Positions 1 to 8,405 are shown, counted from the stretch's first letter. The stretch: DNA of 64,000 nt from an uncultured Prevotellaceae bacterium (GCA_900318345.1 ONKD01000002.1:1-64000); one strand, 5' to 3'. Numbers and translations: made by a program. Notes: generated by a model from the letters alone, not told the origin.

Positions 1-17
1 GTGTCGGGAAAATGTAT

Positions 18-80
18 TACCTTTGCCCCGCTTTTCGTAATCTCTGACAAGAAATAGAGTGGCTTGTGTATATTACGAAG
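18..80 (+). promoter_or_regulatory. rplS promoter -7 element and structured leader
   Basis: TACCTTTG at 18-25 fits the Bacteroidetes -7 consensus TAnnTTTG; the -33 box would lie outside the window. The roughly 78-nt leader before the rplS ATG at 110 can fold. CGTAAT at 36-41 pairs with ATTACG at 72-77, and inside it ACAAG at 47-51 pairs with CTTGT at 63-67. A folded leader on a ribosomal-protein gene suggests autogenous control, which is inference. Confidence 0.5.
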
Positions 81-109
81 TGATTATTAACGCATTAAAT
101 GATATAACA

Positions 110-472
110 ATGGACTTGATTAAAGTTGCAGAACAAGCATTTGCTACAAACAAGCAGCACCCGGAGTTCTTTCCTGGTGACACAATCACGGTAGCATACC
201 GCATCAAGGAGGGTAACAAGGAGCGTATCCAGCAGTACCGTGGTGTGGTGATTAAGATCAATGGCGAGGGTGAGAAGAAGCGTTTCACCGTTCGCAAGAT
301 CAGTGACAACATCGGTGTTGAGCGTATTTTCCCGCTCGAGTCTCCGTTTATCGACAGCATCACCATCAACAAGCATGGTAAGGTGCGTCGCGCTAAGCTG
401 TATTACCTGCGTGGTCTCACCGGTAAGAAAGCTCGCATCAAAGAGCGTCGTATCATCAAGAAGGAGGCCTAA
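110..472 (+). CDS. rplS: 50S ribosomal protein L19
   Basis: A structural protein of the large ribosomal subunit at the 30S-50S interface. The 120-aa product has the family length and the L19 signatures: an FxPGDT motif near residue 23, the QxYRGVVI strand, the basic RFTVRKIS stretch and a C-terminal GKKARIKE tail. The open frame continues 17 codons upstream, but L19 homology starts with MDLIKVAEQ, so the ATG at 110 is chosen. It stands alone, with its own promoter at 18-25 and a strong terminator at 507-536. Identification is essentially certain; only the start is slightly uncertain. Confidence 0.97.
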   Translation: MDLIKVAEQAFATNKQHPEFFPGDTITVAYRIKEGNKERIQQYRGVVIKINGEGEKKRFTVRKISDNIGVERIFPLESPFIDSITINKHGKVRRAKLYYLRGLTGKKARIKERRIIKKEA

Positions 473-506
473 TCAGCACTATCTTTCTAGATACAACACA
501 ACCAAG

Positions 507-536
507 GACCGAGGCTCGCAAGCCCCGGTCTTTTGT
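507..536 (+). terminator. rplS intrinsic terminator
   Basis: GACCGAGGCT at 507-516 pairs with AGCCCCGGTC at 521-530 (one mismatch, 4-nt loop), followed by TTTT. It lies 35 bp after the rplS stop. Confidence 0.85.
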
Positions 537-540
537 TATC

Positions 541-870
541 TCACCACTCCAAACTTTTTACATGAATTACCACGAATTATCCATTAATTATATGATCAAT
601 TCACGGCAATTCACGTGAAAAATCCATGTGTGGATACCCTTAGTTCAATCCGTGTAATTCGTAGTTTGTTTTGTTGTTTCAATGTTGTGCAAGTTGTTTG
701 AAAAAGAGCGCGCCAGCCAATTAGTTCAATTCGTGTAATTCGTGGACAAAATAAAATAACGCGGATGCCGAAATAAAATCTTCGCGCCTTGGCGCCTTGG
801 CGTGAGGCCAGGAAGCGGATGCCTCTTTAACCTCTAACCTCTCAACTCTAAACTGCTCGCGTTAGCGAGC
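541..870. repeat. Mosaic interspersed non-coding repeat, copy 1
   Basis: Built of modules that recur elsewhere in the window. An AT-rich palindromic block (GAATTACC, ATTATCCATTAATTATATGAT, CAATTCACGTGAA) recurs near 1081, 23050, 23195 and 24110. A block reading TTAGTTCAAT..GTGTAATTCGTGG occurs twice here. A GCGGATGCC / CTTCGCGCCTTGGCG block follows, and 820-870 ends in TAACCTCT runs plus GCTCGCGTTAGCGAGC. The reverse complement of that last module lies between groES and groEL (53519-53573). No open frame in this stretch resembles a gene. Confidence 0.7.
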
Positions 871-1080
871 ATAAAAAGGCCTTTTGCCCTTGCGCTCAAT
901 CACACACTGATTTTACCTTTGCAGCGTGAGTAACAAAAAAAGTCTTTAACATTCGTTAAGAATCCCGCACGCCACTCCACGCAATTGCTCGACAAAAACA
1001 ACCATTGACAATCAACAGGTTACAAAAATACCCCCCAAAACACCCTCCTGCCTTTTGACGGAACTGTCAGTCTTTAAATT

Positions 1081-1265
1081 AATGATTAATTCACGACAAT
1101 TCACGTGAAAAATCCACGTGCGGATGCCAACTAAAAAAGTTGTTTATTAATAGTTTCAATGTTGTGCAAGTTGTTTGAAAACTTAGCGGCTTCGCGCCTT
1201 AGCGCGGGGAACCAGAGCGCTGATGCCCTTAGTTCAATCTGTGAAATTCGTAGTTTGTTTTTTTG
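1081..1265. repeat. Mosaic interspersed repeat, copy 2
   Basis: A second copy of the modules at 560-740, in the same order: AATTCACGACAATTCACGTGAAA, CCACGTG, CGGATGCC, TTTCAATGTTGTGCAAG, the CTTCGCGCCTTAGCGCGGGG block, and TTAGTTCAATCTGTG followed by TTCGTAGTTTG. Sequence between the copies (870-1080) shows no gene or recognisable element. Together these fill the 922-bp gap from rplS to the next gene. Confidence 0.65.
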
Positions 1266-1303
1266 TGTTTTGGTGAGGTTTCATTGGATTTTGTGGCTCA
1301 AAT

Positions 1304-1334
1304 GTTGCAGTTTATAAAATAATGTGTAACTTTG
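1304..1334 (+). promoter_or_regulatory. Promoter of the LEA-like gene
   Basis: GTTG at 1304-1307 (-33) and TAACTTTG at 1327-1334 (-7) are 19 bp apart, the canonical Bacteroidetes spacing. The predicted leader is about 55 nt. Confidence 0.7.
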
Positions 1335-1394
1335 GGGCAGAGAAAGCCGAAACGCTTGAAAGGGAGTAGGCAGTGAATCCAAAATACAGGATAT

Positions 1395-2024
1395 ATGGAT
1401 GAAGAAATGAAGAATGCCGAACAGGCTGCTAACGAAGTGAAGAACGAGGGTGGCAACATCTTTGACCAGTTAAAGGAAATGCTTGGTGATGCCGCTAACG
1501 ACAGTGCAGGCGTGTTTGACAAGCTCAAAGGTATCTTGGAGGGCAAAGAGGGCGATCCCAGCATCTTTGACAAAGCCAAGGAGATGTTCGACGGCAAGGA
1601 GGGTGAGCCCGGCATGCTCGACCAGCTCAAGGAGATGCTCGACAAGGGCACTACCGCTGCCGGTGAGATGAGCCAGGACTTCCTGGAGAAAGCCAAGGTG
1701 GTGTTTGAGACTAAGGAGGGCGAGCCCAGCCTGCTTGATAAAGCTAAAGAAATGTTCGGTGAGGGTGCAACCGCCGCCGGCGAAATGATGGATAAGGCCA
1801 AGGACTTTGTGGAGCAAGGCACTGCCGCAGCTACCGAGGTCGCTCAGGACCTGTCCCAGAAGGCTAAAGAAGCCTTTGAGCCCAAGGAGGGTGAGGATAG
1901 TGTACTCGACAAGGCCAAAGACGTGCTCGACGATGCCAGCAAGGCTGCCGAGGGCGTGATGAACAAGGTGGAGGACTTCTTGAAGAACGCCTTTGGCGGT
2001 CCCAAGGACGAGGGACAAGCCTGA
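1395..2024 (+). CDS. LEA-like amphipathic helical-repeat protein
   Basis: I do not recognise a named family. The 209-aa product is almost entirely charged amphipathic helix, with no signal peptide, no membrane segment and no cysteine. A degenerate unit of the type LLDKAKEMF..GKEGEP recurs about six times, interspersed with TTAAGEM-like segments. This pattern resembles late-embryogenesis-abundant proteins, apolipoproteins and phasins, which coat membranes, storage granules or other proteins under stress. That role is inference from composition only. It has its own promoter at 1304-1334 and a terminator at 2051, so it is a single-gene unit between repeats and the agu genes. The product is acidic and rich in Ala, Glu, Lys and Asp. 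Confidence 0.8.
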   Translation: MDEEMKNAEQAANEVKNEGGNIFDQLKEMLGDAANDSAGVFDKLKGILEGKEGDPSIFDKAKEMFDGKEGEPGMLDQLKEMLDKGTTAAGEMSQDFLEKAKVVFETKEGEPSLLDKAKEMFGEGATAAGEMMDKAKDFVEQGTAAATEVAQDLSQKAKEAFEPKEGEDSVLDKAKDVLDDASKAAEGVMNKVEDFLKNAFGGPKDEGQA

Positions 2025-2050
2025 TCCAAACACGATACCACAAAATAATC

Positions 2051-2109
2051 ACCCATTTGTCCAATTGGTCTAATTAGGCCAATAAGGCAAATGGGTGTGT
2101 TGTTTTTAG
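2051..2109. terminator. Bidirectional terminator between the LEA-like gene and aguB
   Basis: ACCCATTTG at 2051-2059 pairs exactly with CAAATGGGT at 2088-2096. The interior holds further palindromes (CCAATTGG; GGTCTAATTAGGCC). T-rich sequence (TTGTTTTT) follows on the plus strand. It sits between convergent genes. Confidence 0.75.
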
Positions 2110-2118
2110 TGATAAACG

Positions 2119-2994
2119 TCAGTCCAGGAAGCGCTTGTCAAGGTCGCCGTAGCACTCGATGCGGCGGTCGCGTAGGAACGGCCACCAGCGTCTCACCTGC
2201 TCGCTGCGTTCCATGTCGATGTCGATGACCTGCAGGTCCTCGCTGTCGTTGGGCGCGCGGTAGATGAGTTCGCCCTGAGGCCCGGCTACAAAGCTGCTGC
2301 CCCAGAACTGGATGCCGTTGGTCTGACCCGACGGGTCGGGCTCGAGGCCAACGCGGTTGACGGTGATGACGGGCAAGCCGTTGGCCACGGCATGACCTCG
2401 TTGCACGGTTGTCCACGCCTCGCGCTGGCGTTCTTGCTCCTCGGGCGTGTCGCTGCTCTCATAGCCGATGGCAGTGGGGTAGATGAGCAGTTGGGCACCG
2501 CGCATTGCCATGAGACGAGCGCCCTCGGGGTACCACTGGTCCCAGCACACCATCACGCCCAGCTTGCCCAGTGAGGTCTCGATGGGGATGAAACCCTGGT
2601 CGCCCGGCGTGAAATAGAATTTCTCGTAATAGGCGGGGTCATCGGGGATGTGCATCTTGCGGTACTGGCCTGCCACGATGCCGTCGGTGTCAAACACCAC
2701 AGCTGTGTTGTGGTAGAGGCCTGTTGCACGTTTCTCGAACAGCGAGGTGACTAGCACGATGCCGCAGTCACGAGCCACGGCGGCATATTCCCTGGTTACA
2801 TCACCAGGAATATCAACCGCGAGGTCAAAGTTATCGACGCTCTCCACTTGGCAAAAGTAGAGCGAGTCGTGCAGCTCGGGCAGGACAACGAGTTGTGCTC
2901 CCTGGTTGGCGAGTTGCTTGATTTTGTTGATGAGCGACTGGCGGTTGGCCTTGACGTCACCGCTGTTGCGTTGCTGAATGATACCTACTTTCAT
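2119..2994 (-). CDS. aguB: N-carbamoylputrescine amidase
   Basis: Hydrolyses N-carbamoylputrescine to putrescine, CO2 and ammonia, the last step of the agmatine route to putrescine, in the cytoplasm. The 291-aa product is a full-length nitrilase-superfamily (carbon-nitrogen hydrolase) protein. The catalytic triad is visible: Glu40 in LPELHDS, Lys113 in YRKMHIP and Cys150 in VMVCWDQWYPE. The WDQWYPEGAR context is characteristic of the AguB branch. It lies 5 bp downstream of aguA on the same strand, so the two are co-transcribed and act in sequence. Confidence 0.96.
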   Translation of the reverse strand: MKVGIIQQRNSGDVKANRQSLINKIKQLANQGAQLVVLPELHDSLYFCQVESVDNFDLAVDIPGDVTREYAAVARDCGIVLVTSLFEKRATGLYHNTAVVFDTDGIVAGQYRKMHIPDDPAYYEKFYFTPGDQGFIPIETSLGKLGVMVCWDQWYPEGARLMAMRGAQLLIYPTAIGYESSDTPEEQERQREAWTTVQRGHAVANGLPVITVNRVGLEPDPSGQTNGIQFWGSSFVAGPQGELIYRAPNDSEDLQVIDIDMERSEQVRRWWPFLRDRRIECYGDLDKRFLD

Positions 2995-2999
2995 AGTAT

Positions 3000-4064
3000 T
3001 TATTGATTTGAGATGAGTTCTGATAGAGCCCCTTTGGGCAGTTGCATGGTCGCGCAGTGCAATGAGCCATGCTCCTGGATGAGGGGGCGGCAGTCAATGC
3101 CAACCACCTTGCGGCCAGAGAACGCTTCGCCAATGAGCTGGCAGGCCTGGATGTCTTTCTCGGGTTGGCCATAGATGGGCACAAGTACCTGGTGGTTGGT
3201 AATCAGGAAGTTGGCATAGGTTGCCGGCAGCCTGAAATACCCGTGCTCATAAATCGGGTCAGGCAGCGGCAGCTTGATGAGGTGGTAATGGTTGCCGTCG
3301 GCATCGGTGAATGCCTTAAGGTCCTCTTCCATCTTCATCAAGGGCTCGAAATGCTCGTCGGCTGGACCGTCGCAGCCTGTATAGATAATCACGCCGCCAG
3401 GAGCGAAGCGGGCCAGCGTGTCGATGTGGCCGTCGGTGTCGTCGCCCACGAGGCTGCCGTGGTCGAGCCACAGCATCTTCACGCATCCCAGTCGCTCGAG
3501 TAGCACCTGTTCCAGCTGTTCGCGCGTCAGGGTGTCGTTGCGGTTGGGAGCCGTCAGGCAGCATGTCGTTGTCATCACGGTGCCGTTGCCGTCGGTCTCA
3601 ATGGAACCTCCCTCGAGCACGATGTCACGGTAGTTGAGCCATGGCATCTTGAAGAGTTTCTGCTCTTCGAGCCGGGAGTTGACCTGGTTGTCACAGTCGG
3701 CGGCAAACTTCATGCCCCAGGCATTGAAGGTGAAGTTAGCCAGCGACCAGTGGCCATCGTTCCACACGGTGATGGGTCCGTAGTCTCTCACCCACGTGTC
3801 GTTGATGGGCATCACAGCGATGATGATGCGCTTCCAGTCCACATCGGGGCCGAGGGCTTGGCGCACCTCTTCAGGGTCGTTGGCGACAATCACCACGCGT
3901 TCGTCCTCGTCCTCGAGGATGGCGCGCGTTATCTCGACATAGCATGCTGTGACTTCATCAATCATGGGTGCCCAGTCGGTGCCCATGTTGGGCCAAGCTA
4001 AAAGGATGCCGTCCTGTTGGTCCCATTCGGCGGCAAAGCATCGGTTTCTCTTGGTAGGAAACAT
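3000..4064 (-). CDS. aguA: Agmatine deiminase
   Basis: Converts agmatine to N-carbamoylputrescine and ammonia. The 354-aa length is typical of the family. Active-site residues of the peptidyl-arginine-deiminase fold are visible: Asp94 in WVRDYGP, the EGGSIETDG strand near 151-159, His213-Asp215 in DGHID, and the nucleophile Cys337 in GSLHCATMQ. It overlaps the aguB operon (5-bp gap) and follows a small acidic gene by 40 bp. With aguB and nspC elsewhere in the window this indicates polyamine synthesis from arginine. The arginine decarboxylase is not in the window. Confidence 0.97.
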   Translation of the reverse strand: MFPTKRNRCFAAEWDQQDGILLAWPNMGTDWAPMIDEVTACYVEITRAILEDEDERVVIVANDPEEVRQALGPDVDWKRIIIAVMPINDTWVRDYGPITVWNDGHWSLANFTFNAWGMKFAADCDNQVNSRLEEQKLFKMPWLNYRDIVLEGGSIETDGNGTVMTTTCCLTAPNRNDTLTREQLEQVLLERLGCVKMLWLDHGSLVGDDTDGHIDTLARFAPGGVIIYTGCDGPADEHFEPLMKMEEDLKAFTDADGNHYHLIKLPLPDPIYEHGYFRLPATYANFLITNHQVLVPIYGQPEKDIQACQLIGEAFSGRKVVGIDCRPLIQEHGSLHCATMQLPKGALSELISNQ

Positions 4065-4104
4065 CTAGTAAGGTATTTAGTGAAAATTATATATTAGAAA
4101 AAGG

Positions 4105-4344
4105 TCAAATGTTATTTCCAAACTCATGGTAACTGTCCCAGTAGGAGTCTTGAGACTCGACAATCTCATTGATAAAGTCCCGGTATCCGTCCTTGACGCT
4201 ATAGCCATTGTCTTCACACCAGGTGGTGTACGCCTCTTCAAACCCTTCCTTCTCTCGTCTCATGCGTTCAAATTCCTGGTCTAACTCAGGCGTGTTGCTG
4301 TAGCGATCTAGAAGCTCTCTCAAAATATCAGAAATATCGTTCAT
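4105..4344 (-). CDS. Small acidic hypothetical protein
   Basis: A 79-aa protein I cannot assign. It is acidic, rich in Glu, Asp and Tyr, predicted largely helical, and has no signal peptide or membrane segment. An AAAGGAG Shine-Dalgarno motif lies 7 bp upstream of the ATG, which is unusual in this genome and supports a real gene and this start. Just upstream the leader holds a hairpin: TTGGAGCT at 4364-4371 pairs with AGCTCCAA at 4382-4389. It lies 40 bp upstream of aguA on the same strand, so it may be the first gene of the agu operon, though a functional link is not shown. Confidence 0.65.
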   Translation of the reverse strand: MNDISDILRELLDRYSNTPELDQEFERMRREKEGFEEAYTTWCEDNGYSVKDGYRDFINEIVESQDSYWDSYHEFGNNI

Positions 4345-4666
4345 GTCTATACTCCTTTATTTGTTGGAGCTCAAAGGGATTAGCTCCAATTTTGGTTATT
4401 ACTTGTTTCTATGGTTTTTTGATGGTCAAATTTAATACCTTTTTTTCATTCAACCGACAAAGTTTAGTTAAAAATGATATATATTATCAATAATGGTGGA
4501 ATACGGTAGATTCTGCCCGTTGGGGATAATTATTTTCTTGTTAAAAAAGTAACATCTTTTTTGCTAGCTATGTTGTTAACTTGTCGTATCTTTGTGCGGT
4601 GAAAGTGGAGTTGAAGCGCTTGCACATAATAGTGAAATTTTTTATAAGACCTTAAACCTCTAAGAT
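4345..4666. other. 322-bp gap between divergent units
   Basis: AT-rich. Contains the hairpin leader of the small acidic gene at its left end and the DUF4836 promoter at its right end (TATCTTTG at 4587-4594; best -33 candidate TTTTTTG ending at 4563, 23 bp away and so suboptimal). No gene or RNA was recognised in the middle. Confidence 0.5.
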
Positions 4667-6199
4667 ATGGTCAACAAATGGTTGAAATGTGTGTCGATGG
4701 CCTTGTTGCTGCTCGTGATGGCGGGATGTGCCAGCGACAATCTGGAGAAAATGATTCCAGCAGATGCAACTGGTGTGGTTAGCATCGATGTGCCCGATAT
4801 CCTCAAGAAGGCTGGAATGATTGATGATGGCAAGATCGTGCTGCCGCAATCGTTAAAGCAGGTGATTGACGCCAACGACACGTCTCCGTTGTGTGTCCTG
4901 CTGAATGATCTGCCACAAATGGGAATCAATACCGACGATAAGGCTTATGCCTTTTTCACGGCCAAGACATTTGGGCGCGTACTGCTTGCCGGACTGGAAG
5001 ATCCCGCAAAAGCCCGCAAGACGCTGGAGCTGCGTGTGGGAGGCGATTTCAACAAGGTTGAGGGCCTTGACTGCATGTATGTGGGCGACAATCTCTATGT
5101 CATTGATGGCAATGTGCTTTTTATCGGCACAGTGAACAAGGCGATGGAGGTGGCTCGTGTGGCAAAGGCGGCAAAATCCATCCTCTCAAAGACGGCCACC
5201 AGCATCACCGATAACAAAGAGGTCAAGCAGGTGCTCCACGATGGCGATGCCGAGATCAACGCCTGGATGCAGGGCAAGGGCCTGCGTAGCATCCTCAACA
5301 AGAGTGAGGTTTATCGTGAACTGTCACACAAGATGCCGCTTATCGGTATTTTTACCGAGAGTGATATCGATGCCGTTACTTGCAAGATTGACTTTGACGA
5401 CGAGCAGGTCGAGATGAATGCGGGCATCATAGCAGGGGAGAACAGCGAGTATGCCCAGTTGCTGAACACTACCCTGGGTAAGCCCAGTGGAGATGTGCTC
5501 AAGGCCATCCCTAACTCGATGGATTATATCTTCTCCATGAGCGTGAAAGGCGACAGCTTTGTCAAGCTCAAGCAGATCCAGCAACTATTGGCCATGTTCG
5601 GTAAACTGCCTTATATCGGACGTATTGACCTGGCAAGTATCCTTTCCACCGTTGACGGCCCGTTCACGATTGGCTTGGCCCGTGACCCGCATCTGGAGGG
5701 GGAATGGAATATGGTGCTGGCGACACGCTCTACCGACCCCGAGGGGGTGGTCAAGCAGATCAGCTCATTTGCCAACTCGATGGGGCAGGCTCCCGAGATG
5801 TATGAGGGTGAATACATCTACCAGTATGACAACAAGATGATACGCATCGGTGTGATTGATGGAATCCTGTATCTCAAAATGCTGGATTATGAGCAAACCG
5901 AGGGTTATGCCTATGAGTTAAAGCCCGTGCGCAGCTTCTTTGACGATGCGCTCATCGGTATCTTTGCCCAGACCCGCAACGATAGCATCAATGGCTATTT
6001 CGACTTTGGCCTGAAAGATATCTTTAACGGCAAGGGGCATTTCTATACCAATCAGCCCAAATCCAATGCCTCGTTAGAATTCTTGCGTTCGCTCTGCTCG
6101 ATCAAGGTGGGTAGCGGCTTAGGTAATGAGGATGATGAGGACAATGATTTCTCCTCGTTCATGTCAGGAGCAATTGACAAGCTCCAGCCCATGGATTAA
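4667..6199 (+). CDS. DUF4836 family lipoprotein
   Basis: A 510-aa exported lipoprotein. The signal peptide ends in a lipobox (LLVMAGC, Cys about residue 21). The mature start IPADATGVVSIDVPDILKKAG matches the DUF4836 pattern in which a periplasmic or outer-membrane lipoprotein begins with an IPADA segment. The family occurs almost only in Bacteroidales and its function is unknown. The C-terminus ends in an acidic NEDDEDND stretch. Single-gene unit with a TATCTTTG -7 box 73 bp upstream and a bidirectional terminator at 6226. Family assignment is from pattern memory, not a search. Confidence 0.8.
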   Translation: MVNKWLKCVSMALLLLVMAGCASDNLEKMIPADATGVVSIDVPDILKKAGMIDDGKIVLPQSLKQVIDANDTSPLCVLLNDLPQMGINTDDKAYAFFTAKTFGRVLLAGLEDPAKARKTLELRVGGDFNKVEGLDCMYVGDNLYVIDGNVLFIGTVNKAMEVARVAKAAKSILSKTATSITDNKEVKQVLHDGDAEINAWMQGKGLRSILNKSEVYRELSHKMPLIGIFTESDIDAVTCKIDFDDEQVEMNAGIIAGENSEYAQLLNTTLGKPSGDVLKAIPNSMDYIFSMSVKGDSFVKLKQIQQLLAMFGKLPYIGRIDLASILSTVDGPFTIGLARDPHLEGEWNMVLATRSTDPEGVVKQISSFANSMGQAPEMYEGEYIYQYDNKMIRIGVIDGILYLKMLDYEQTEGYAYELKPVRSFFDDALIGIFAQTRNDSINGYFDFGLKDIFNGKGHFYTNQPKSNASLEFLRSLCSIKVGSGLGNEDDEDNDFSSFMSGAIDKLQPMD

Positions 6200-6225
6200 A
6201 ATGATATCGACGATGATACCAAAAC

Positions 6226-6258
6226 AAAACAGGTGCCTCGCGGGAGACACCTGTTTTG
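6226..6258. terminator. Bidirectional terminator between convergent genes
   Basis: AAAACAGGTG at 6226-6235 pairs exactly with CACCTGTTTT at 6248-6257. A-tract and T-tract flanks make it work in both directions, serving the DUF4836 gene and the beta-barrel gene. Confidence 0.9.
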
Positions 6259-6274
6259 TTTGTGTTGTTATGAA

Positions 6275-6778
6275 TCAGAACTTGTAGTTCACGCCCAGGC
6301 CAAAGACGCCCTGATCATAATTGCCGCCGCTAATGGTGTGGCGATAGTCAAGGTTTACCCCCCAGTTCTCGTCTATTTCATACTCAAAACCGCCACCAAC
6401 GTTCAAACCGATATAGTTTTTTTGACCTGGTCCTTCGGGGTGTCTTTCAGTTGGATTCTTATCATTAACCATGGTGTAGTTGACTCCTGCAAGAGGATAA
6501 ATGTAAAGCTGTTCATTCCAGAGTCCAACAAGCCAGTGGGCGTTGACGTTCACGTCCCACCATGACAGGTGGTTGTGCTCGAAGAAATAGTTGAAACCAA
6601 CCTCGGCACGCAACTGATCAAGCACGCCATACTGGAAACGGGCACCGATACCCATGCTCTCGATCTCGCTACCATATACCAAGTTGATGCCAGCAGCAGT
6701 CTCGCCCTGGTGTACCTGTGCGTTAGCAAAGCCCACGCCAATAACGAGGGCGCATACCAATGTGATAATCTTCTTCAT
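6275..6778 (-). CDS. Small outer-membrane beta-barrel protein
   Basis: A 167-aa exported protein. Signal peptide MKKIITLVCALVIGVGFANA, cleaved before Q. The rest is alternating hydrophobic and polar beta-strands with aromatic girdle residues. It ends in GVNYKF, a C-terminal Phe typical of barrels inserted by BamA. About eight strands can be drawn, like OmpW/OmpX-sized barrels of the outer-membrane beta-barrel family. The exact role is unknown. Upstream, two tandem 11-bp repeats (TTTTTGCATCG, 6904-6925 on the plus strand) lie about 130 bp from the start. No convincing TAnnTTTG box was found. Confidence 0.85.
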   Translation of the reverse strand: MKKIITLVCALVIGVGFANAQVHQGETAAGINLVYGSEIESMGIGARFQYGVLDQLRAEVGFNYFFEHNHLSWWDVNVNAHWLVGLWNEQLYIYPLAGVNYTMVNDKNPTERHPEGPGQKNYIGLNVGGGFEYEIDENWGVNLDYRHTISGGNYDQGVFGLGVNYKF

Positions 6779-6933
6779 TGCTTCTAGTTTTTTAGGAATT
6801 TTTTATTGATAAACGTAATTGCCATAATAATAAAACGTGTAAAATTACACACTTAATTCCAATCACGCAATTTTTCAACGCCTTTTTGGTTAAAAACCAC
6901 TAGTTTTTGCATCGTTTTTGCATCGTGGCGCAA

Positions 6934-6961
6934 AGAAAAAGCTGCCCTTGTGAGGCAGCTT
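6934..6961 (-). terminator. rpoD intrinsic terminator
   Basis: On the minus strand AAGCTGCC pairs with GGCAGCTT (6939-6946 with 6954-6961), followed by a TTTTTCTTT tract. It lies 26 bp after the rpoD stop. Confidence 0.85.
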
Positions 6962-6986
6962 GACTCTTGACTAACAAAAAATTTAA

Positions 6987-7844
6987 TTATCCCAAATAGG
7001 CTTTGAGCAGTTTGCTCTTTTGGCCTTTCAGGCGGCGAATGGCCTTCTCTTTGATCTGGCGCACGCGTTCGCGCGTCAGGTCAAACTTGGCACCAATCTC
7101 CTCGAGCGTCATCTCTTGACAGCCAATGCCGAAGAACATCTTGAGGATGTCGCGCTCGCGAGGGGTGAGCTGGTCCAGGGCGCGGTTCACCTCCTTGGCC
7201 AGCGACTCCTGGTTTAAGGTGGAGTCGGCCATGGGCGAATCGTTGTTGGGCAGCACATCCAGCAAGCTGTTGTCCTCACCCTCGACAAAGGGCGCGTCAA
7301 CCGAGACGTGGCGACCCGATACTTTCATCGTGTCGCTGATCTTGTCAACGGGAATGTCAAGGCGCTCGGCCAATTCCTCGGCCGACGGGCGACGCTCGTG
7401 CTCCTGTTCAAATCTAGACTGGGCTTTGCTGATCTTGTTGATCGAACCCACCTGATTGAGCGGCAGCCTGACGATGCGAGATTGTTCCGCAAGGGCTTGA
7501 AGGATGGATTGGCGAATCCACCACACAGCATAGGAGATAAACTTGAAGCCACGCGTCTCGTCGAATTTCTGCGCTGCCTTGATGAGGCCCAGATTACCCT
7601 CGTCGATCAAGTCGGGAAGACTCAATCCCTGGTTCTGATACTGCTTTGCGACAGAAACGACAAAGCGCAAGTTGGCACTCACGAGTTTATCAAGTGCTGC
7701 TTGATCGCCTTGGCGGATGCGCTGTGCCAACTCGACCTCCTCATCGACCGTAATGAGTTCCTTACGGCCAATTTCCTGAAGGTATTTATCGAGGGACGCG
7801 CTCTCGCGGTTAGTAATGGATTTTGTAATTTTAAGTTGTCTCAT
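6987..7844 (-). CDS. rpoD: Primary RNA polymerase sigma factor (sigma-70/RpoD)
   Basis: Housekeeping sigma factor that directs core RNA polymerase to the TTTG/TAnnTTTG promoters seen through this window. The 285-aa length is normal for Bacteroidetes, whose primary sigma lacks region 1.1. Domains in order: region 1.2 ([10 protein letters not shown], about 18-40), region 2 with [18 protein letters not shown] and the -10 recognition helix [13 protein letters not shown] (about 80-125), region 3, and region 4 with the helix-turn-helix [23 protein letters not shown] (about 250-270). It has its own canonical promoter (7869-7899). Confidence 0.97.
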   Translation of the reverse strand: MRQLKITKSITNRESASLDKYLQEIGRKELITVDEEVELAQRIRQGDQAALDKLVSANLRFVVSVAKQYQNQGLSLPDLIDEGNLGLIKAAQKFDETRGFKFISYAVWWIRQSILQALAEQSRIVRLPLNQVGSINKISKAQSRFEQEHERRPSAEELAERLDIPVDKISDTMKVSGRHVSVDAPFVEGEDNSLLDVLPNNDSPMADSTLNQESLAKEVNRALDQLTPRERDILKMFFGIGCQEMTLEEIGAKFDLTRERVRQIKEKAIRRLKGQKSKLLKAYLG

Positions 7845-7868
7845 AAACTTAAATTGAGTTTAAGCGTG

Positions 7869-7899
7869 CAAAGATACAACAATTTTTTGGTGTATCAAA
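7869..7899 (-). promoter_or_regulatory. rpoD promoter
   Basis: On the minus strand TTTG (7896-7899), 19 bp, then TATCTTTG (7869-7876). An excellent match to the Bacteroidetes consensus, 25 bp upstream of the start. Confidence 0.85.
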
Positions 7900-8041
7900 A
7901 ATTATTAGCAAAAATTGTGCCAAAAAATCTCATGTCATGGTTTGTGCATGATTTGTCAGGGTATGACAAATTACTCATCTACCCAATTCGGGTAGCTTGC
8001 AAATAAAGGGTTATGATGCTATAAAGGGCTGTGGCAATAGG

Positions 8042-8233
8042 TTATACAGACAAGAGCTTCCTTTCGTGTTCCTGATTGATTAATTGCTCGATGACACCTG
8101 CCAATGGCTTTCCATAGAAAGCGGCAAGCTCTTTGAGTCTTGCTTTAGTATCCTCTGAAATCAGGATGGACAGTTGCACTCGTTTTCCGTATATTCTTGG
8201 TCTTCCAGCACCAGGTCTTGATCCTCCTCGCAT
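8042..8233 (-). CDS. Ribbon-helix-helix (CopG/Arc-like) DNA-binding protein
   Basis: A 63-aa protein. The N-terminal RGGSRPGAGRPRIYG motif is a basic GxGRP arm. A short strand (VQLSILI) and two helices (SEDTKARLKELAAFYG, PLAGVIEQLINQEHERK) fit the ribbon-helix-helix fold, which dimerises and inserts a beta ribbon in the major groove. It is monocistronic: no toxin-like gene is adjacent, so an antitoxin role is not supported. A TATCTTTG box lies at 8272-8279 (minus) with TTTG at 8302-8305 (22-bp spacing). The DNA target is unknown. Confidence 0.8.
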   Translation of the reverse strand: MRGGSRPGAGRPRIYGKRVQLSILISEDTKARLKELAAFYGKPLAGVIEQLINQEHERKLLSV

Positions 8234-8271
8234 AATATCGTTTATTTATTGGGGTTAATTTAAATATTTGG

Positions 8272-8305
8272 CAAAGATACTACATTTTTTCTAATTCAAT
8301 ACAAA
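8272..8305 (-). promoter_or_regulatory. Promoter of the ribbon-helix-helix gene
   Basis: TATCTTTG (8272-8279, minus) with a TTTG at 8302-8305; the spacing of 22 bp is slightly long. Confidence 0.6.
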
Positions 8306-8363
8306 ATTGATGTATTTTTTTGAATGATTTTTTACCAAAAAATAATTAACTCTTTTGGATAGG

Positions 8364-8405
8364 GGAAAAAAGGGTGGCGATAACCTGTTGAAAGTTATCG
8401 CCACC
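8364..8405 (-). terminator. htrA intrinsic terminator
   Basis: A perfect 12-bp stem, GGTGGCGATAAC at 8373-8384 with GTTATCGCCACC at 8394-8405, 9-nt loop, and a T-run on the minus strand (8365-8371). Confidence 0.92.

Noticed and set aside
8042-8233. Antitoxin of a toxin-antitoxin pair
   Set aside because: The ribbon-helix-helix gene has no adjacent small toxin-like gene: upstream is a promoter gap, downstream rpoD.
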